This document shows, piece by piece, positions 13,601 to 24,400 of a DNA stretch of 64,000 nucleotides. Both the position numbers and the translations under genes were made by a program. Position 1 is the stretch's first letter. Every line of letters starts with the position of its first letter. The DNA is from Liolophura sinensis (taxonomy: Eukaryota > Mollusca > Polyplacophora > Chitonida > Chitonidae). Under the pieces are notes generated by a model. The model did not search any database. It was not told where the DNA came from and saw only the letters and a list, made by a program, of their open reading frames with translations. Location: contig NC_088302.1 in assembly GCF_032854445.1 (NCBI RefSeq), positions 4,213,338-4,277,337 on the forward strand, given 5' to 3'.

Positions 13601-16600
13601 ATACTTGTGTGGCTTTTGGCCTTTTCATTTTTGTCTTTGCATTGATATGCAGATTAATCTACTTCATTCGCCTAACCAGCAGCTTTTTACTGACCACTGC
13701 GTATCTAAATTTAAAGGAAATGCATCTAAACTGAATGAGTAAACCAAGAGTGTAGATCGAGTTAATAATTAACTAATGCAAACTATTTTATGGGGACAAT
13801 CCCTTTGCAAAAACACATTATTGCTTTTCAAGCAGTGCTACACCACCCTTCACCCGTTAATCTAGTCAGCAATTTGAAATTGGTGAGTTAAAAGAAATGT
13901 TTGGATGAATTTTGTTTTTGTGCACAGGATATTCGAAATCAGCGACGCTATAGGAACAACAGAAAGCAGGAGTTGGTGAAGTTAAGAACGACGTTGAAGA
14001 GTTTAAGTGAGAAGAGGACGTTCTACCAGGATCAGATAGATTACTACAACCAGTATGTGAAGAAGTGCATGGAGAACCTTCAGAAGAAAACCAAGTAAGT
14101 TGATCAACCTGGAAAACCAGCCAGATAGTAGATAGAGCAAGCGGTTTTGTTGGTGTACATTTTGTTAAATACTGTAATTTTTCTTCAAATTTTTCCAAGA
14201 TGTTTATTCATTCAAGCATATTCTGAGGGCATTTTTCTGTGTAGACAATGGGAAATTTCTACAGCTACTCCACTACTGTAATTCTTCAACCTTTTTGCAT
14301 GTTTGCAACATGTCCATTCAAGCCCATTCTGAAGATGTTCTTTTTTGTAGACTGTTAAAATTATACTTTTTGTGAAGCCTTAAAACTATCCACGCCAACA
14401 GTGCAGTTCTGTTTCCAAATCAGATTACAAAGGTTGATAATTTGCTTTGAAAGTTGCTCTTTCGTATGTGAAAAGGTTGCAGAACAGATGTAAACAGCAA
14501 GCTGGGATTATTAACATCTTACTGTTAAAATGTTGCTATACATGAGCAGTTAAACGTCACACTGGAATGCTGATGATGCACATATATCTGTACCCTAAAT
14601 GACCCTGAATTCCCTCCAATTTAGGGGCATTTGTTTGCCTCTAAAAATGCACTTTTGTGGGTGAAAATTGTGTTCATGTAGGGTATTTCCACATTCTATC
14701 AATATTTCCAAATGACCATAAAAAAGCCTAGAAGTGTGTCAGAGTAAATACATGTAGGCACAATTTATACAGAGGGAACATGAAGAACTAATTAACTTGC
14801 TGTTTTGTTGTAGCCGAAAGTCCAAGTCATTCAGTTTGTTCAAGAAAGATCCCGAGAAGGCCAAGAAGGAGTCTGTGAAGTATAGTGCAGCTAGATTGTA
14901 CGACAAGGGTGTGGTTCTGGAGATAGAAGGGGTGCCACACAACCAGTAAGAGCAGGCACACCGTCTCTTCTTCTTGCCGAGCAGTTTCTTAGCAGATCTA
15001 TTGAGCAACTTTGATTCAGAGGGTTTACACATATCCCAATGATATAGTGTTAAATTGCTGGGCTAAAATAGAAACACAGCTTAAACAGTTCTTGTGTAAT
15101 TAAAACTTTTACATGTGTGTCAGACCTGAGTGGGTTCATGTTGTGAAATTTACTGAAACATGGTATATGCTAACCTTGGGTGTTAAAGGGTAAAAAAAAA
15201 ACAAAGAACAGAAAACAAACCCCACCTGCCACACCATGATCCTGAGCACATGAATTACTTTAAGAGGTAAGCGACTTGCCCTACCATACTATGTATTATT
15301 ACACCTGCCACACCATGATCCTGAGCACATGAATTACTTTAAGAACTAAGCGACTTGCCCTACCATGCTATGTATTATTACACCTGCCACACCATGATCC
15401 TGAGCACATGAATTACTTTAAGAACTAAGCGACTTGCCCTACCATGCTATGTATTATTACACCTGCCACACCATGATCCTGAGCACATGAATTACTTTAA
15501 GGCTAAGCGACTTGCCCTACCATACTATGTATTATTACACCTGCCACACCATGATCCTGAGCACATGAATTACTTTAAGGCTAAGCGACTTGCCCTACCA
15601 TACTATGTATTATTACACCTGCCACACCATGATCCTGAGCACATGAATTACTTTAAGGCTAAGCGACTTGCCCTACCATACTATGTATTATTACACCTGC
15701 CACACCATGATCCTGAGCACATGAATTACTTTAAGGCTAAGCGACTTGCCCTACCATACTATGTATTATTACACCTGCCACACCATGATCCTGAGCACAT
15801 GAATTACTTTAAGGCTAAGCGACTTGCCCTACCATACTATGTATTATTACACCTGCCACACCATGATCCTGAGCACATGAATTACTTTAAGGCTAAGCGA
15901 CTTGCCCTACCATACTATGTATTATTACACCTGCCACACCATGATCCTGAGCACATGAATTACTTTAAGAGGTAAGCGACTTGCCCTACCATACTATGTA
16001 TTATTACACCTGCCACACCATGATCCTGAGCACATGAATTACTTTAAGGCTAAGCGACTTGCCCTACCATACTATGTATTATTACACCTGCCACACCATG
16101 ATCCTGAGCACATGAATTACTTTAAGAGCTAAGCGACTTGCCCTACCATACTATGTATTATTACACCTGCCACACCATGATCCTGAGCACATGAATTACT
16201 TTAAGGCTAAGCGACTTGCCCTACCATACTATGTATTATTACACCTGCCACACCATGATCCTGAGCACATGAATTACTTTAAGGCTAAGCGACTTGCCCT
16301 ACCATACTATGTATTATTACACCTGCCACACCATGATCCTGAGCACATGAATTACTTTAAGAGGTAAGCGACTTGCCCTACCATACTATGTATTATTACA
16401 CCTGCCACACCATGATCCTGAGCACATGAATTACTTTAAGGCTAAGCGACTTGCCCTACCATACTATGTATTATTACACCTGCCACACCATGATCCTGAG
16501 CACATGAATTACTTTAAGGCTAAGCGACTTGCCCTACCATACTATGTATTATTACACCTGCCACACCATGATCCTGAGCACATGAATTACTTTAAGGCTA

Positions 16601-18335
16601 AGCGACTTGCCCTACCATACTATGTATTATTACACCTGCCACACCATGATCCTGAGCACATGAATTACTTTAAGAGGTAAGCGACTTGCCCTACCATACT
16701 ATGTATTATTACACCTGCCACACCATGATCCTGAGCACATGAATTACTTTAAGGCTAAGCGACTTGCCCTACCATACTATGTATTATTACACCTGCCACA
16801 CCATGATCCTGAGCACATGAATTACTTTAAGAGCTAAGCGACTTGCCCTACCATACTATGTATTATTACACCTGCCACACCATGATCCTGAGCACATGAA
16901 TTACTTTAAGAGCTAAGCGACTTGCCCTACCATACTATGTATTATTACACCTGCCACACCATGATCCTGAGCACATGAATTACTTTAAGAGCTAAGCGAC
17001 TTGCCCTACCATACTATGTATTATTACACCTGCCACACCATGATCCTGAGCACATGAATTACTTTAAGGCTAAGCGACTTGCCCTACCATACTATGTATT
17101 ATTACACCTGCCACACCATGATCCTGAGCACATGAATTACTTTAAGGCTAAGCGACTTGCCCTACCATGCTATGTATTATTACACCTGCCACACCATGAT
17201 CCTGAGCACATGAATTACTTTAAGGCTAAGCGACTTGCCCTACCATGCTATGTATTATTACACCTGCCACACCATGATCCTGAGCACATGAATTACTTTA
17301 AGGCTAAGCGACTTGCCCTACCATACTATGTATTATTGCCAATGTCTACACAGGTACTTATCACCTTGTCATTAAGGAAATACACACTTAGTTAAATGAT
17401 TGGTCAGTTTTAATAAGAGGCTCAGGTTAAAATCTAGGAGGCCCAGGTTAAAAGTTTGGATGTCGAACATTTGACCCACAAACAAAATGACTGACTTACT
17501 CAGCTGATTTACTAGTCATAGCTAAAACCTTAGTCTTTCTTCTTCTTCTGTCTTCAATTATTGAATGTTTTCTCTCTCATCTCCCTCAGATTTAAGAATG
17601 TATTGTTTGAGATTGCGGCTACCGATGACCCAGGTGTATTTGACGTCAATGCCAAGTTCTTGGGGGTGGAGATGCACAAAGTAGAGCTGGTCTTCCAGGT
17701 AATAGACTGTCTGTCACACAAGGGGGTGATCTGTTGTTGATGTTGAATTAATTACCATATAATACAGAATGATGTTGAATTAATTACCATATAATACAGA
17801 ATGCACAGCTTGGTGTCTGAATTAAACAATGCCAAGGTACTTGTTTGGGGTGCTATGCCAAAAACGTACTGCATATATTGAGCTCAGGCTTTGGATGTGT
17901 GTAAAGCGCAATATGACGAGGGCAATGTTTCATTCTTAATGCCTGCATGTATGCTAATTACTGTATATTACAAAATTCATATCCTACAAGTTTCTCATGT
18001 GTATTAGAATACATGTTAATGTTAAAGTACCTTAAGTTTTGAACAGAAGTTTTGCATTCATGAAGTTTGCCACAGGTGAGCTCTTCAGTAGCCCTGCATC
18101 CAAATCTAAGTTTTACCTTCCATCAGGGTTTAGGGTCAGATGGCTCATACGTCTATACATGTTCAGGTAGATAATTTCTAAGCTGTTCCCTCACCGCTAC
18201 AAGATTGTGATTTGTTGACAGGATTTGCTGCAGCTGCAGTATGAAGGTGTGGCAGTGATGAAGATGTTTGACACGGCCAAAGTCAACGTCAATTTACTGA
18301 TCTTCCTCCTCAACAGAAAGTTCTACGGCAAGTGA
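4566..18335 (+). CDS. IQGAP: IQGAP-family scaffold protein, C-terminal part (15 exons, 5' end off window)
   Basis: IQGAPs are cytoplasmic scaffolds that bind active Rac1/Cdc42, calmodulin and actin; their RasGAP-related domain does not act as a GAP. Exons: 4566-4640, 4911-5060, 5499-5639, 6736-6820, 7305-7469, 7923-7990, 8999-9235, 9649-9786, 10376-10463, 10845-10960, 11452-11566, 13928-14094, 14814-14945, 17590-17698, 18222-18335. All have AG/GT borders and matching phases and give about 632 residues once two single-base shifts are allowed for. Residues 1 to about 307 are the RasGAP-related domain (RGQNALR, KLPYDVT-like GLPYDVT, DQRRNLGSIAK, APDAF). Residues about 354-632 are the RasGAP C-terminal region (TKRLTVDVI, DIRNQRRYR, LLQLQYEGVAV, ending NRKFYGK-stop). 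The calponin, WW and IQ parts must lie to the left. Which IQGAP paralogue this matches cannot be decided here. Confidence 0.95.
4911..5060 (+). CDS. IQGAP: IQGAP exon 2 of window
   Basis: The exon encodes NQRGQNALRDMLNPLIKDV and then the NTNPVDVYKMWVNQTESQTG block, a hallmark of IQGAP RasGAP-related domains. The acceptor is CCCCACAG and the donor GCCAG/GTAAGT. Confidence 0.95.
5499..5639 (+). CDS. IQGAP: IQGAP exon 3 of window
   Basis: The exon encodes GLPYDVTTEQALKHEPVQKM and then LATNKFLSTILNSMEKIP. The acceptor is TTTGGTAG and the donor CCC/GTGAGT. The phase joins the previous exon to give S-G-L-P-Y-D. Confidence 0.95.
5723..5978 (+). mobile_element. tRNA-derived SINE, full length
   Basis: It starts GGGGCCTCCGTGACTCAG and ends CAATCAAATAAATAAAT. 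A 13-bp target-site duplication with one mismatch flanks it (TCAGTTGATGCAA 5710-5722; TCAGTTGGTGCAA 5984-5996). Confidence 0.93.
6033..6521. repeat. 24/25-bp minisatellite
   Basis: About 20 copies of CTCCTGTGTCTCATCCCCAT plus ACCAT or ACCTT. The pyrimidine-rich unit has no stop on the + strand, so three overlapping open frames of 74-208 codons arise; none is a gene. It sits in the IQGAP intron before 6736. Confidence 0.95.
6736..6820 (+). CDS. IQGAP: IQGAP exon 4 of window
   Basis: The exon encodes YGMRYMAKVMREALWKKFP and then MAPEKDVLK, matching the YGMRFIAK...EKFP block of vertebrate IQGAPs. The acceptor is TTTTTCAG and the donor AAG/GTTTGT. An open frame runs on past the donor into the intron, but the next conserved block begins at 7305. 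Confidence 0.93.
6985..7235 (+). repeat. dispersed repeat, family B copy 1
   Basis: Blocks here recur in the same order at 17850-18120: AGCTCAGG-TTT, TTAC.GTA.ATTACAAAATTCAT, TGTTAAAGTA and a GCATTC / CCAAATCTnAGT end. The similarity is patchy, as for an old transposon. Confidence 0.5.
7305..7469 (+). CDS. IQGAP: IQGAP exon 5 of window (FLR-type motif)
   Basis: The exon encodes IIGNLIYYRYINSAIVAPDA and then the LTNDQRRNLGSIAKILQFAA block, the core of the RasGAP fold. The usual YYRYxNPAIVAP motif here reads NSAIVAP, with serine (TCA) for proline. The acceptor is CCTTTCAG; the best donor is GGG/GTATGG at 7470. Confidence 0.95.
7636..7742. repeat. short tandem array, GAGAGCTCTGTT units
   Basis: Five or so copies of TCTGAGAGCTCTGTT with ATTCTGAGAT spacers; each carries the palindrome GAGAGCTCT. 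It is intronic. Confidence 0.85.
7923..7990 (+). CDS. IQGAP: IQGAP exon 6 of window
   Basis: The exon encodes FGGDSAHLSCLNNYIKESHE then KFK, matching FLGDNAHLS... of IQGAP1. The acceptor is GTGTTTCAG and the donor TTCAA/GTAAGT. The following intron is filled by a 19-23 bp tandem array. Confidence 0.93.
8235..8969. repeat. 19/23-bp minisatellite with higher-order structure
   Basis: Units of GTGATGCTTGTATGAATGT, with or without an extra GTGT, fill the intron and stop about 29 bases before the exon at 8999. A rare variant (GTATGCATGAGATGC) recurs at about 8417, 8655 and 8847, so blocks of about 190-240 bp were copied together. Long - strand open frames (249 and 299 codons) are artefacts. Confidence 0.95.
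8999..9235 (+). CDS. IQGAP: IQGAP exon 7 of window, with +1 shift in an A-run
   Basis: The first part encodes QFFRNACEVEDPETKFNINQ and YTDVTMVTK. In that frame a TAG follows at 9171-9173. After the AAAA run at 9084-9087 the conserved IQGAP sequence continues in another frame (PIIYMSTQEICDTHQLLLEH, then NDPLHELLEDLGD-like NSDPLHELLEDLGDAP) up to the donor ATGG/GTAATC. One extra A explains the switch. Conservation on both sides argues for a sequence error or very recent mutation. Confidence 0.92.
9649..9786 (+). CDS. IQGAP: IQGAP exon 8 of window, with -1 shift in an A-run
   Basis: The exon starts after GCTACAG and encodes SDTMDMEELDESVKAQLG. The frame then stops at TAA 9720-9722, but the conserved block TEITLTLTNKFEVPDDDQ reads in another frame, as if one A were missing from GGAAGAC (9702-9708). 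The donor is ATTAA/GTATGT. Confidence 0.9.
9838..10121 (+). mobile_element. tRNA-derived SINE, full length, with poly-C run
   Basis: It starts GGGCCTCCATGGCTCAGTTG, carries a duplicated GCGCTAGCGC part and a run of about 20 C near 9995-10014, and ends CAATCAAATAAATAAATAAA. I found no clear target duplication. Confidence 0.9.
10376..10463 (+). CDS. IQGAP: IQGAP exon 9 of window
   Basis: The exon encodes TKRLTVDVIACQTGENLSTV and then LNTPATDEQ, matching TKRLIVDVIRFQPGETLTEI of vertebrate IQGAPs. It opens the RasGAP C-terminal region. The acceptor is ATTTCAG and the donor CAG/GTGAGA. Confidence 0.94.
10490..10700. repeat. short tandem array, CAGTCAGAAAGTTGACAGTA units
   Basis: Two near-identical 40-bp units (about 10510-10590) are flanked by weaker copies containing GAAAGTTnACAG. 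Intronic. Confidence 0.8.
10845..10960 (+). CDS. IQGAP: IQGAP exon 10 of window
   Basis: The exon encodes EELHQALVKRRDLRDKKAAS, then a polar stretch ending QPSISGEN. This linker is poorly conserved in the family. Borders are TATTCAG and AACAG/GTGGGT, and the phase fits both neighbours. Confidence 0.88.
11452..11566 (+). CDS. IQGAP: IQGAP exon 11 of window
   Basis: The exon encodes LPLDMMKSKISKNLESLEAA and then VSRKNHYQDLLNMIVQ, matching the KNKYQELINDIA region. The acceptor is TTTTCCAG and the donor CAG/GTGGGT. The 81-bp array begins about 20 bases downstream. Confidence 0.9.
11588..13532. repeat. 81-bp minisatellite, about 24 copies
   Basis: Each unit runs from GGTGAGTGGGGATGATGG through AAGTCGAGCTGCCCATCTC to CACACGATCGCCACAT. 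Most units are 81 bp (27 codons), some 80 or 82, so open frames of up to 217 codons appear on both strands; they are not genes. Every unit carries a strong donor-like ATG/GTGAGT on the sense strand of IQGAP. Confidence 0.97.
13928..14094 (+). CDS. IQGAP: IQGAP exon 12 of window
   Basis: The exon encodes DIRNQRRYRNNRKQELVKLR, then FYQDQIDYYNQYVKKCMENL, a basic helical part of the RasGAP C-terminal region. The acceptor is TGCACAG and the donor CCAA/GTAAGT. Confidence 0.95.
14262..14490 (+). repeat. dispersed repeat, family A copy 1
   Basis: The stretch from ATTCTTCAACCTTTTTGCAT to TGAAAAGGTTGCAGAA matches 42742-42970 in the same order (ATACTTTTTGTGAAG, AAAGTTGCTCTTTC.TATGTG). A partial, more diverged relative lies just upstream at about 14180-14260. 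Confidence 0.75.
14814..14945 (+). CDS. IQGAP: IQGAP exon 13 of window
   Basis: The exon encodes RKSKSFSLFKKDPEKAKKES, then VKYSAARLYDKGVVLEIEGV, matching ISLKYTAARLHEKGVLLEIE. The acceptor is TTGTAG and the donor ACCA/GTAAGA. The 78-bp array lies in the next intron. Confidence 0.95.
15222..17337. repeat. 78/80-bp minisatellite, about 27 very uniform copies
   Basis: The unit contains CACCTGCCACACCATGATCC, GAGCACATGAATTACTTTAA and TAAGCGACTTGCCCTACCAT. Copies differ mainly at one spot: AAGGCTAAGCG (78 bp), AAGAGCTAAGCG, AAGAACTAAGCG or AAGAGGTAAGCG (80 bp). The 78-bp form keeps a 26-codon frame open, giving false open frames of up to 162 codons. It fills most of the IQGAP intron before 17590. 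Confidence 0.97.
17590..17698 (+). CDS. IQGAP: IQGAP exon 14 of window
   Basis: The exon encodes FKNVLFEIAATDDPGVFDVN, then AKFLGVEMHKVELVFQ, matching the family's FKNVIFEI...KFMGV block. The acceptor is CCCTCAG and the donor CAG/GTAATA. Confidence 0.95.
17739..17802. repeat. exact 32-bp tandem duplication
   Basis: A 32-base unit beginning GATGTTGAATTAATTACCAT is present twice without mismatch (17739-17770, 17771-17802). Confidence 0.97.
17850..18120 (+). repeat. dispersed repeat, family B copy 2
   Basis: Second copy of the element at 6985-7235, same orientation, both in IQGAP introns. Confidence 0.5.
18222..18335 (+). CDS. IQGAP: IQGAP last exon with stop
   Basis: The exon encodes DLLQLQYEGVAVMKMFDTAK, then VNVNLLIFLLNRKFYGK and TGA at 18333-18335. 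The ending KFYGK is that of vertebrate IQGAP1, so the C-terminus is complete. Confidence 0.97.
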   Translation, partial: DLLQLQYEGVAVMKMFDTAKVNVNLLIFLLNRKFYGK

Positions 18336-18616
18336 GAGAGCTGTTATAGGGCAGGACCAGTACGAGTGTGACAGGCTTTTGAGGACAGGCTGTTTGTGGT
18401 CATATCTGCAGGTTTTATTGGAATTGTATTCTGATTCATGTAAACATAAACAGATCGGAGGGATATTGTCCCACATATTTTATTGGCTTACCAGGCAAGA
18501 TAATGGATCACTTAACGGATCACTTGTTTGATAATTTATTGGCTAAAGACACAAATATCACGACTGAATAGATGGTCATTATGCGAAATTGAATCTCCTG
18601 TATATCCACATCATGG

Positions 18617-18647
<31 letters not shown>

Positions 18648-21284
18648 ATCACCTTCCAGTTTAATGTGGACCACTTCTATTGTTATTTTAAAATCTTATC
18701 TATACATATTGGATTTGCCATATTTAGTTTTATTTTACTTGCAAGAGCAATTTTTGATAAAGTGGAAATTTAGAATATTGTGCGTTTATCTTGCCAATTG
18801 CATAAATGCTTAGGGACCATTGATATCAGACTTTTTACCCTCACTTGATATGGTTGGTTTTTAGAACAAAACCATTCCTTGGATCTATAACCTGGGACTA
18901 GTTAATACTGGCATGTTTCCATAGTCAGTCATCTCTAAAGATGTATTTTAACATTGTGTCTGCTTTTACATTGTTACTAAAATCAAGTTTTTGGCATGTT
19001 ATTATGACTCTTCAATCTGGTGTAATGTACAGGTCATATGATGTAGTCTGTCTTTTTATTGATCTTTACCTATGTTTTTTTTTTCTACTTTAAAATGTAA
19101 TATGGTTTGCAACTATCGTAATGAAACAAAAAAAGGTGACGAATCTCTTGGCAAGGGGTCTCCAGATTTATATGTGAACTTGGCTTTGTTAAGTTTGAGC
19201 TTATGTGCTTGTGGACATATCTGTTTGTTGGTATCAATGGTGCTAAAGTAGGGTTGTGGGTGTAGACATTGCCTGTTGACAGCAAATGAGCGCTAGGAGA
19301 TGGGTATAGCGTTACCCATTCTGCTGATAGACACCATTTAAATTTTCTCCATCCTTATTCATGGTCATAAAGTCAGAGGAGAGTTGTCATTCTGTATACC
19401 CCGCATCCTGAAAGTTTTCATTAATTTTATGTTTTTGCATTTTGACAAATTTTTAAAGTTTGTCATTTGCTGTTCACTTCAGCAGTCTTGAAGCATAAGA
19501 TCACTAAACCTGCGATTGTAGGTTATTTCCAAAATATCATTTAATGATATAAACAGCAGCCAAACTGGCGTGCTAATACAGAGCAATTAGAGCAATTAGA
19601 TTACAGAGTTAGAGCAATTGAAGTTTTTTTAGTATTAGAAGATATCAGGGGGAAACTTTTGTAAAACTTTTTTGGAACCTTTTCTGTCAGCATCATCAGT
19701 TCACTGCTCTCTCATTCTTACCTTGTGTATTAATTAAAGAGATTGATGAAGGTACACTCAGTAACTCGGAATCTTCATGAACAAGACTGCAGTGTATTTG
19801 ATTCTGTTCCCGAAGAGTACATGGTGCACAGAATGAAATATGTTTCATAGAATTTGATGGATTAAAATTTATTTTGGATTTAATTTTAATCATCCTTTTA
19901 TGGTCAAAAGAAAGAATTGCAGTAATCAGTTGCTGAAATACAAAATCTTTTGTAAGACCGAACATTGTCGGGGCGTGATTTTTGCCTGAATGAGTATAAT
20001 CTAGCCGACTTGTTGATATACAATTTATGCCATCTGAATTATTGGCAATATTTTTTTAAAACTGTTATTATTTAAAACCCTTTTTACACGTTAATGCTGT
20101 TTTAAGAGTGTGCAGTGATATGTAATATAGCTTGTCTCAGACACAAGGGCTTTTTAGATGTTTTCTTTGTTTTAACTTGTTGAACTTGTTGTAGAAGATG
20201 TAGAAGACCTTTAATACTCAGCTATTACAATTCTATTTTGATAGTGCTTTAGGAAGAGGGAATTCAGTACAAACAAAATGGGACAGCAGTTCACTGGCAG
20301 TTGAAAAGATTTACTCCCCCGAGAGACTACTGTGTAATGATTTGTCACAGGGAAAAGGAAATAGTGTCATGCTGGTAAAGCATTTTTATCAATTAAGATG
20401 ATTAACCCATAATGTCTTCTGTAGTACAAAAAAGAGGAAGGCGACAAACATTATACCACTTGTCTCTTTACACAGATTCTGGTGGAGGGAAGTGACCAGT
20501 CTACAAAAGGTTCAAGTGTGATATAAGCAAAAATAGGGCAGCGTTTGCTACATGTAGCTTGTAGACTATAAAGCTGAGCTTGTGTTTTTGTGTCCGTTAG
20601 CTTGATTTGATCTGACCTAGATGTGACAGGAATCTAAAGTCTAAGATGCCTGTTAACCAGGTCATGATATTGCAGTTAGATAAAATAAATTTAGATCTCA
20701 CATAGCACTGGTTGAAAAACAATTCTTGAAGAATGTTTTCAGCACATTTATATATCCGAGTTTTGTTTTGATATTCTCCAATACAGTTTCCAGTTAACAG
20801 TATCAATTATCGGAGTTTGACCTTTCATCTCCGATTCTTTACAGACCTTTAGTTTTGGTTACATGCTGATGTAAATGTTTGTATGAAGATGCCAAAAATG
20901 TGAACTGAAAACTGATCTGATGTTGCATTCCCAAGATCTGTGGAGCAGATTTTGCACCTTGTGCTAATTGGCATGAGGCAGATCCATTGTAAGTAACTTC
21001 CACTACCAGAGTACACATTTGTTATTTTAATATGACCCCTGTTCTGTGTACAAATGATAAAACATCTATGCACACCCATGTATCATGATGGAGCAATTCC
21101 AACGTTATTCTGGCCAATGATTTTATTTATGCCTTTGCAATGTCTAAGCACAAATTTATAAATGAAATCGTGGGTTTTTTTTTAAATTCTCAGCGTGAAA
21201 GGAACAATGTTGTAATAACCAGGGCTGGTGGCTTTCCACAGTGTACCAATCTTGTTTCTTAATAAAACAACCGTCATCAGATAC
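18336..21284 (+). other. probable IQGAP 3' UTR
   Basis: After the stop there is about 2.9 kb without a recognisable exon. An AATAAA lies at 21261-21266, about 40 bases before a SINE fragment, and another at about 20685. The exact cleavage site is not known. The stretch holds a TG/TA microsatellite at 18617-18648 and no long tandem array. Confidence 0.4.
18617..18648. repeat. (TG)n(TA)n microsatellite
   Basis: A run of GTGTGTGTG followed by about 11 TA pairs. Confidence 0.95.
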
Positions 21285-21307
21285 AGATTCTTTTACTGAG
21301 AGTTAGT

Positions 21308-21443
21308 TTATTTATTTGACTAGTGTTTTATGCAACACTAAAAGAATATTTCACTCATCTGACAGTGGCCAGCATTATGGTGGGAGAAAACCCATGACCA
21401 TCTGAAGGTCGTTGACAGACCTTCCCACGTTCGACCAGAGAGG
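21308..21443 (-). mobile_element. SINE fragment, head missing
   Basis: The + strand reads TTTATTTATTTGACTAGTGT ... GTGGCCAGCATTATGGTGGG ... GACAGACCTTCCCACGTTCG: the 3' two thirds of the same SINE on the - strand, diverged. It lies just past the IQGAP poly(A) signal. Confidence 0.8.
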
Positions 21444-24400
21444 AATTACTGATAGTATTAAGTTATGTTTTATTGCTGAAATTTGCATACTACTACTACT
21501 ATCAATGTCATCTACATCAACCAGTCGGCATTTATGGAAATGTCATGTGAGTACATACAAACTGGCAGCCTGTTTGCATTCTGCACTGACAACAGCAACA
21601 TCTCAGTGGTATGTTAAACTACCATACGTGTATTACCACAACCCACTTGTTCAACACCTCATTCAACATTTTGCTTACAATAAGTCACACTACAAACCAA
21701 AAGTCAACCTTACTCCTGCAAGTGAAATTCAGTCTTGACATTCTGCATACGAAACTCATATGACCACTTGCATGTGAAGGTCAACCTTGAACCCCTGCAT
21801 AGGAGAGTCGACCTTGAAGCCCTGCACATAAAACCTAAAAGCCAACATTTAACAAAACAAAAGCAAAAAAAAAAAACATGAGACAAACTGATGAGATACA
21901 TTGGGCTTTTTTATTTATTTACTGATATGGCTGGACTGGCTACAAACTAAGGCATTAACTGGTATAAAATCTGGCTGTCAAGGTACAAATCTAGATTGAA
22001 ATCGTCAGTTCTATGTAAAGACATAACAATGGGAACCACTGGTAACAGATAAGGTATTAACGGTATTTGTGGCCAGTAACATTACACCTTCAATCTTCTA
22101 AACCAAGGAATAATGTGATAACCCCTTGTGATTGCAACTGTTATAACAATGTTACAAAATGAATATATTTACAACATTTGATACCACACGATTCGCCTTT
22201 TTTCTATTATACAGTGAAAATTCACAACACTGTGATGATAAAAACTAAATGAATTTAAAACAAAGGATATAAGCAATCAGTTGACGTAAATAATGAAGCA
22301 AACTGATGAGTAATCTCTTCTTTTGTACAGGTGCATGTTTACCTTAGAACATGACAATTTATATCCATTTACTCCAAGCACTAAACCATGCAATCAAAAC
22401 TACATGTTGTTTATCCCAATATTTCACGGAAGCTTACCAACCAAACATTGTTAAAAACAGAATTGCTTTCAATATCGCATCACTGAAAGGCTAATCGGTA
22501 AAACTCAAAGATGTGTAAATATGTTATGAAAAGATAAAAGCTGAAGCATTTTCAATAAGGATACAGTTTAAAATATTGCTTTAAGCTATTGGTTAAAATG
22601 CTGCTTAAACATGTGAAGAGCAAACTGTATACAACTTTATGTATGTATAATAATATTATAAAATGTAATAACCATTGGTCCCAAATGGTGCACAAATAAA
22701 ACCAACCAGCAATTTCCCATGCCTTCATGTCACACTGTCAGAAAATATGGGAAAATGCTCACATTCATATTTGATCAGATCGCCATGGATACACAGTGAG
22801 ATTCTAATTTGCCTTATCTGAGAGTTCCATAGGAATGTAGGAATGCTCAGAAAACTGAACAGTCACTGGCCATCAGCATGACGTGGCATATACAGCAATC
22901 AAAATGTACAAGTACAGGAAATAATAATAATAATAATAAAGTATAATAGTAATGAAAAAAAAACAAAAAACATCCAGCCAAAACTGGGAAACTTTTGTCC
23001 ACATCAGTAGTGTATCCTAAGGAGGACACAATCTCACCATCTAAAACCAAGAAAGAAATGGCCTGGCTGTGAGGATGTCACAAAATGATCATGAGACAAA
23101 TTTCACCAAAACATATTATCTATTTGATAATTAATAGAAAGGTAAGCAAATGAGCATAAGCATATGTTATGAAATTAATACAAATGATGATGTACTCTTA
23201 GAAGTACAAGACTTTAAATCAATCTTCTATTCATTAATGTACCTTAACACAATTTGATGTCCTACTAATATTCAACTCCTGTAGACCAAAGATTACACAA
23301 GATACTCATGGACTGCTCATGGCGCATATCAATGACTGCTCATGGAGCATATCCATGAGCAAGCAAAACCACTCAAGGCAGATGACTGTGAGACTGCAGC
23401 TTCACAAAGTGTAATATTACATCCTAAGACATGCATTCAGTAACATCAACATCTCGGGTAACAAAATACTAACATGCTTTCAGCACACTGTGTTTCTTCC
23501 TGAAAATCTTGGAATGGAAAATGTGCACTTTTCACCGAAATGTTTTTTTTTTTTTGTGCATGTATGGTAATAATGCTTACTTGTGAGTCAGTGATCAGGT
23601 CTGCACAATTACATGTGGTGATCAGCATCATGCCTAAGCTAGTACATTTGATACATCTGATCCACTGATTGCATATATGCAATGAGATACAATAGTTCTA
23701 TTAACTGATGCAAAATATTGTGTAAAGCAAGGAAAAAACATAAAACAGAAAAAAAATTATAAGCATGGCAAAGGCAAAAACAAATAAACGTAACGTCCCA
23801 AAAAAGCAATAAAACAAAACGTTTTTGGTGGACAATTCCTACAATCACATTCTTAATTTATTCATACATGGTTTTGCTGTTCTGATTGCTGCGAGGAGAC
23901 TGACTATAAATATCATGAAAACTCTTATTTCACCAAATCACAAAGAGGAAATTTTATCATCTTTAAACCAACTTGGACCCATCATCTCTTCTGTTTTCGT
24001 TTTTAATCTCTTTAAACACATCTTATACAGAATGCATCCCTGTCAAAATTTGGCTGCATCATCTTATGTATCAGTTTCAGTTTTGTGAAATTTGCCAAAT
24101 GTGCTAACAAATCAGTCAAGCATTTCCCTTAATGTTCTAACTTACACATCAGTCAAGCAGTTCCCTCAATGTGCTTACTTACAAATCAGTCAAGCAGTTC
24201 CCTCAATGTGCTTACTTACAAATCAGTCAAGCAGTTCCCTCAATATCATCCTCACATTATGCAATTTAGATGGACATCAAATTCAGGAAAAAAATACAGA
24301 ACAAACCTTTCTGTCGAAGCTTTACAAATGTGTCATAAGACAATTTGGAAGTCTATCACCATTGCAAAAGGTTCTCACTGACCTGACAACTGAACTTTTC

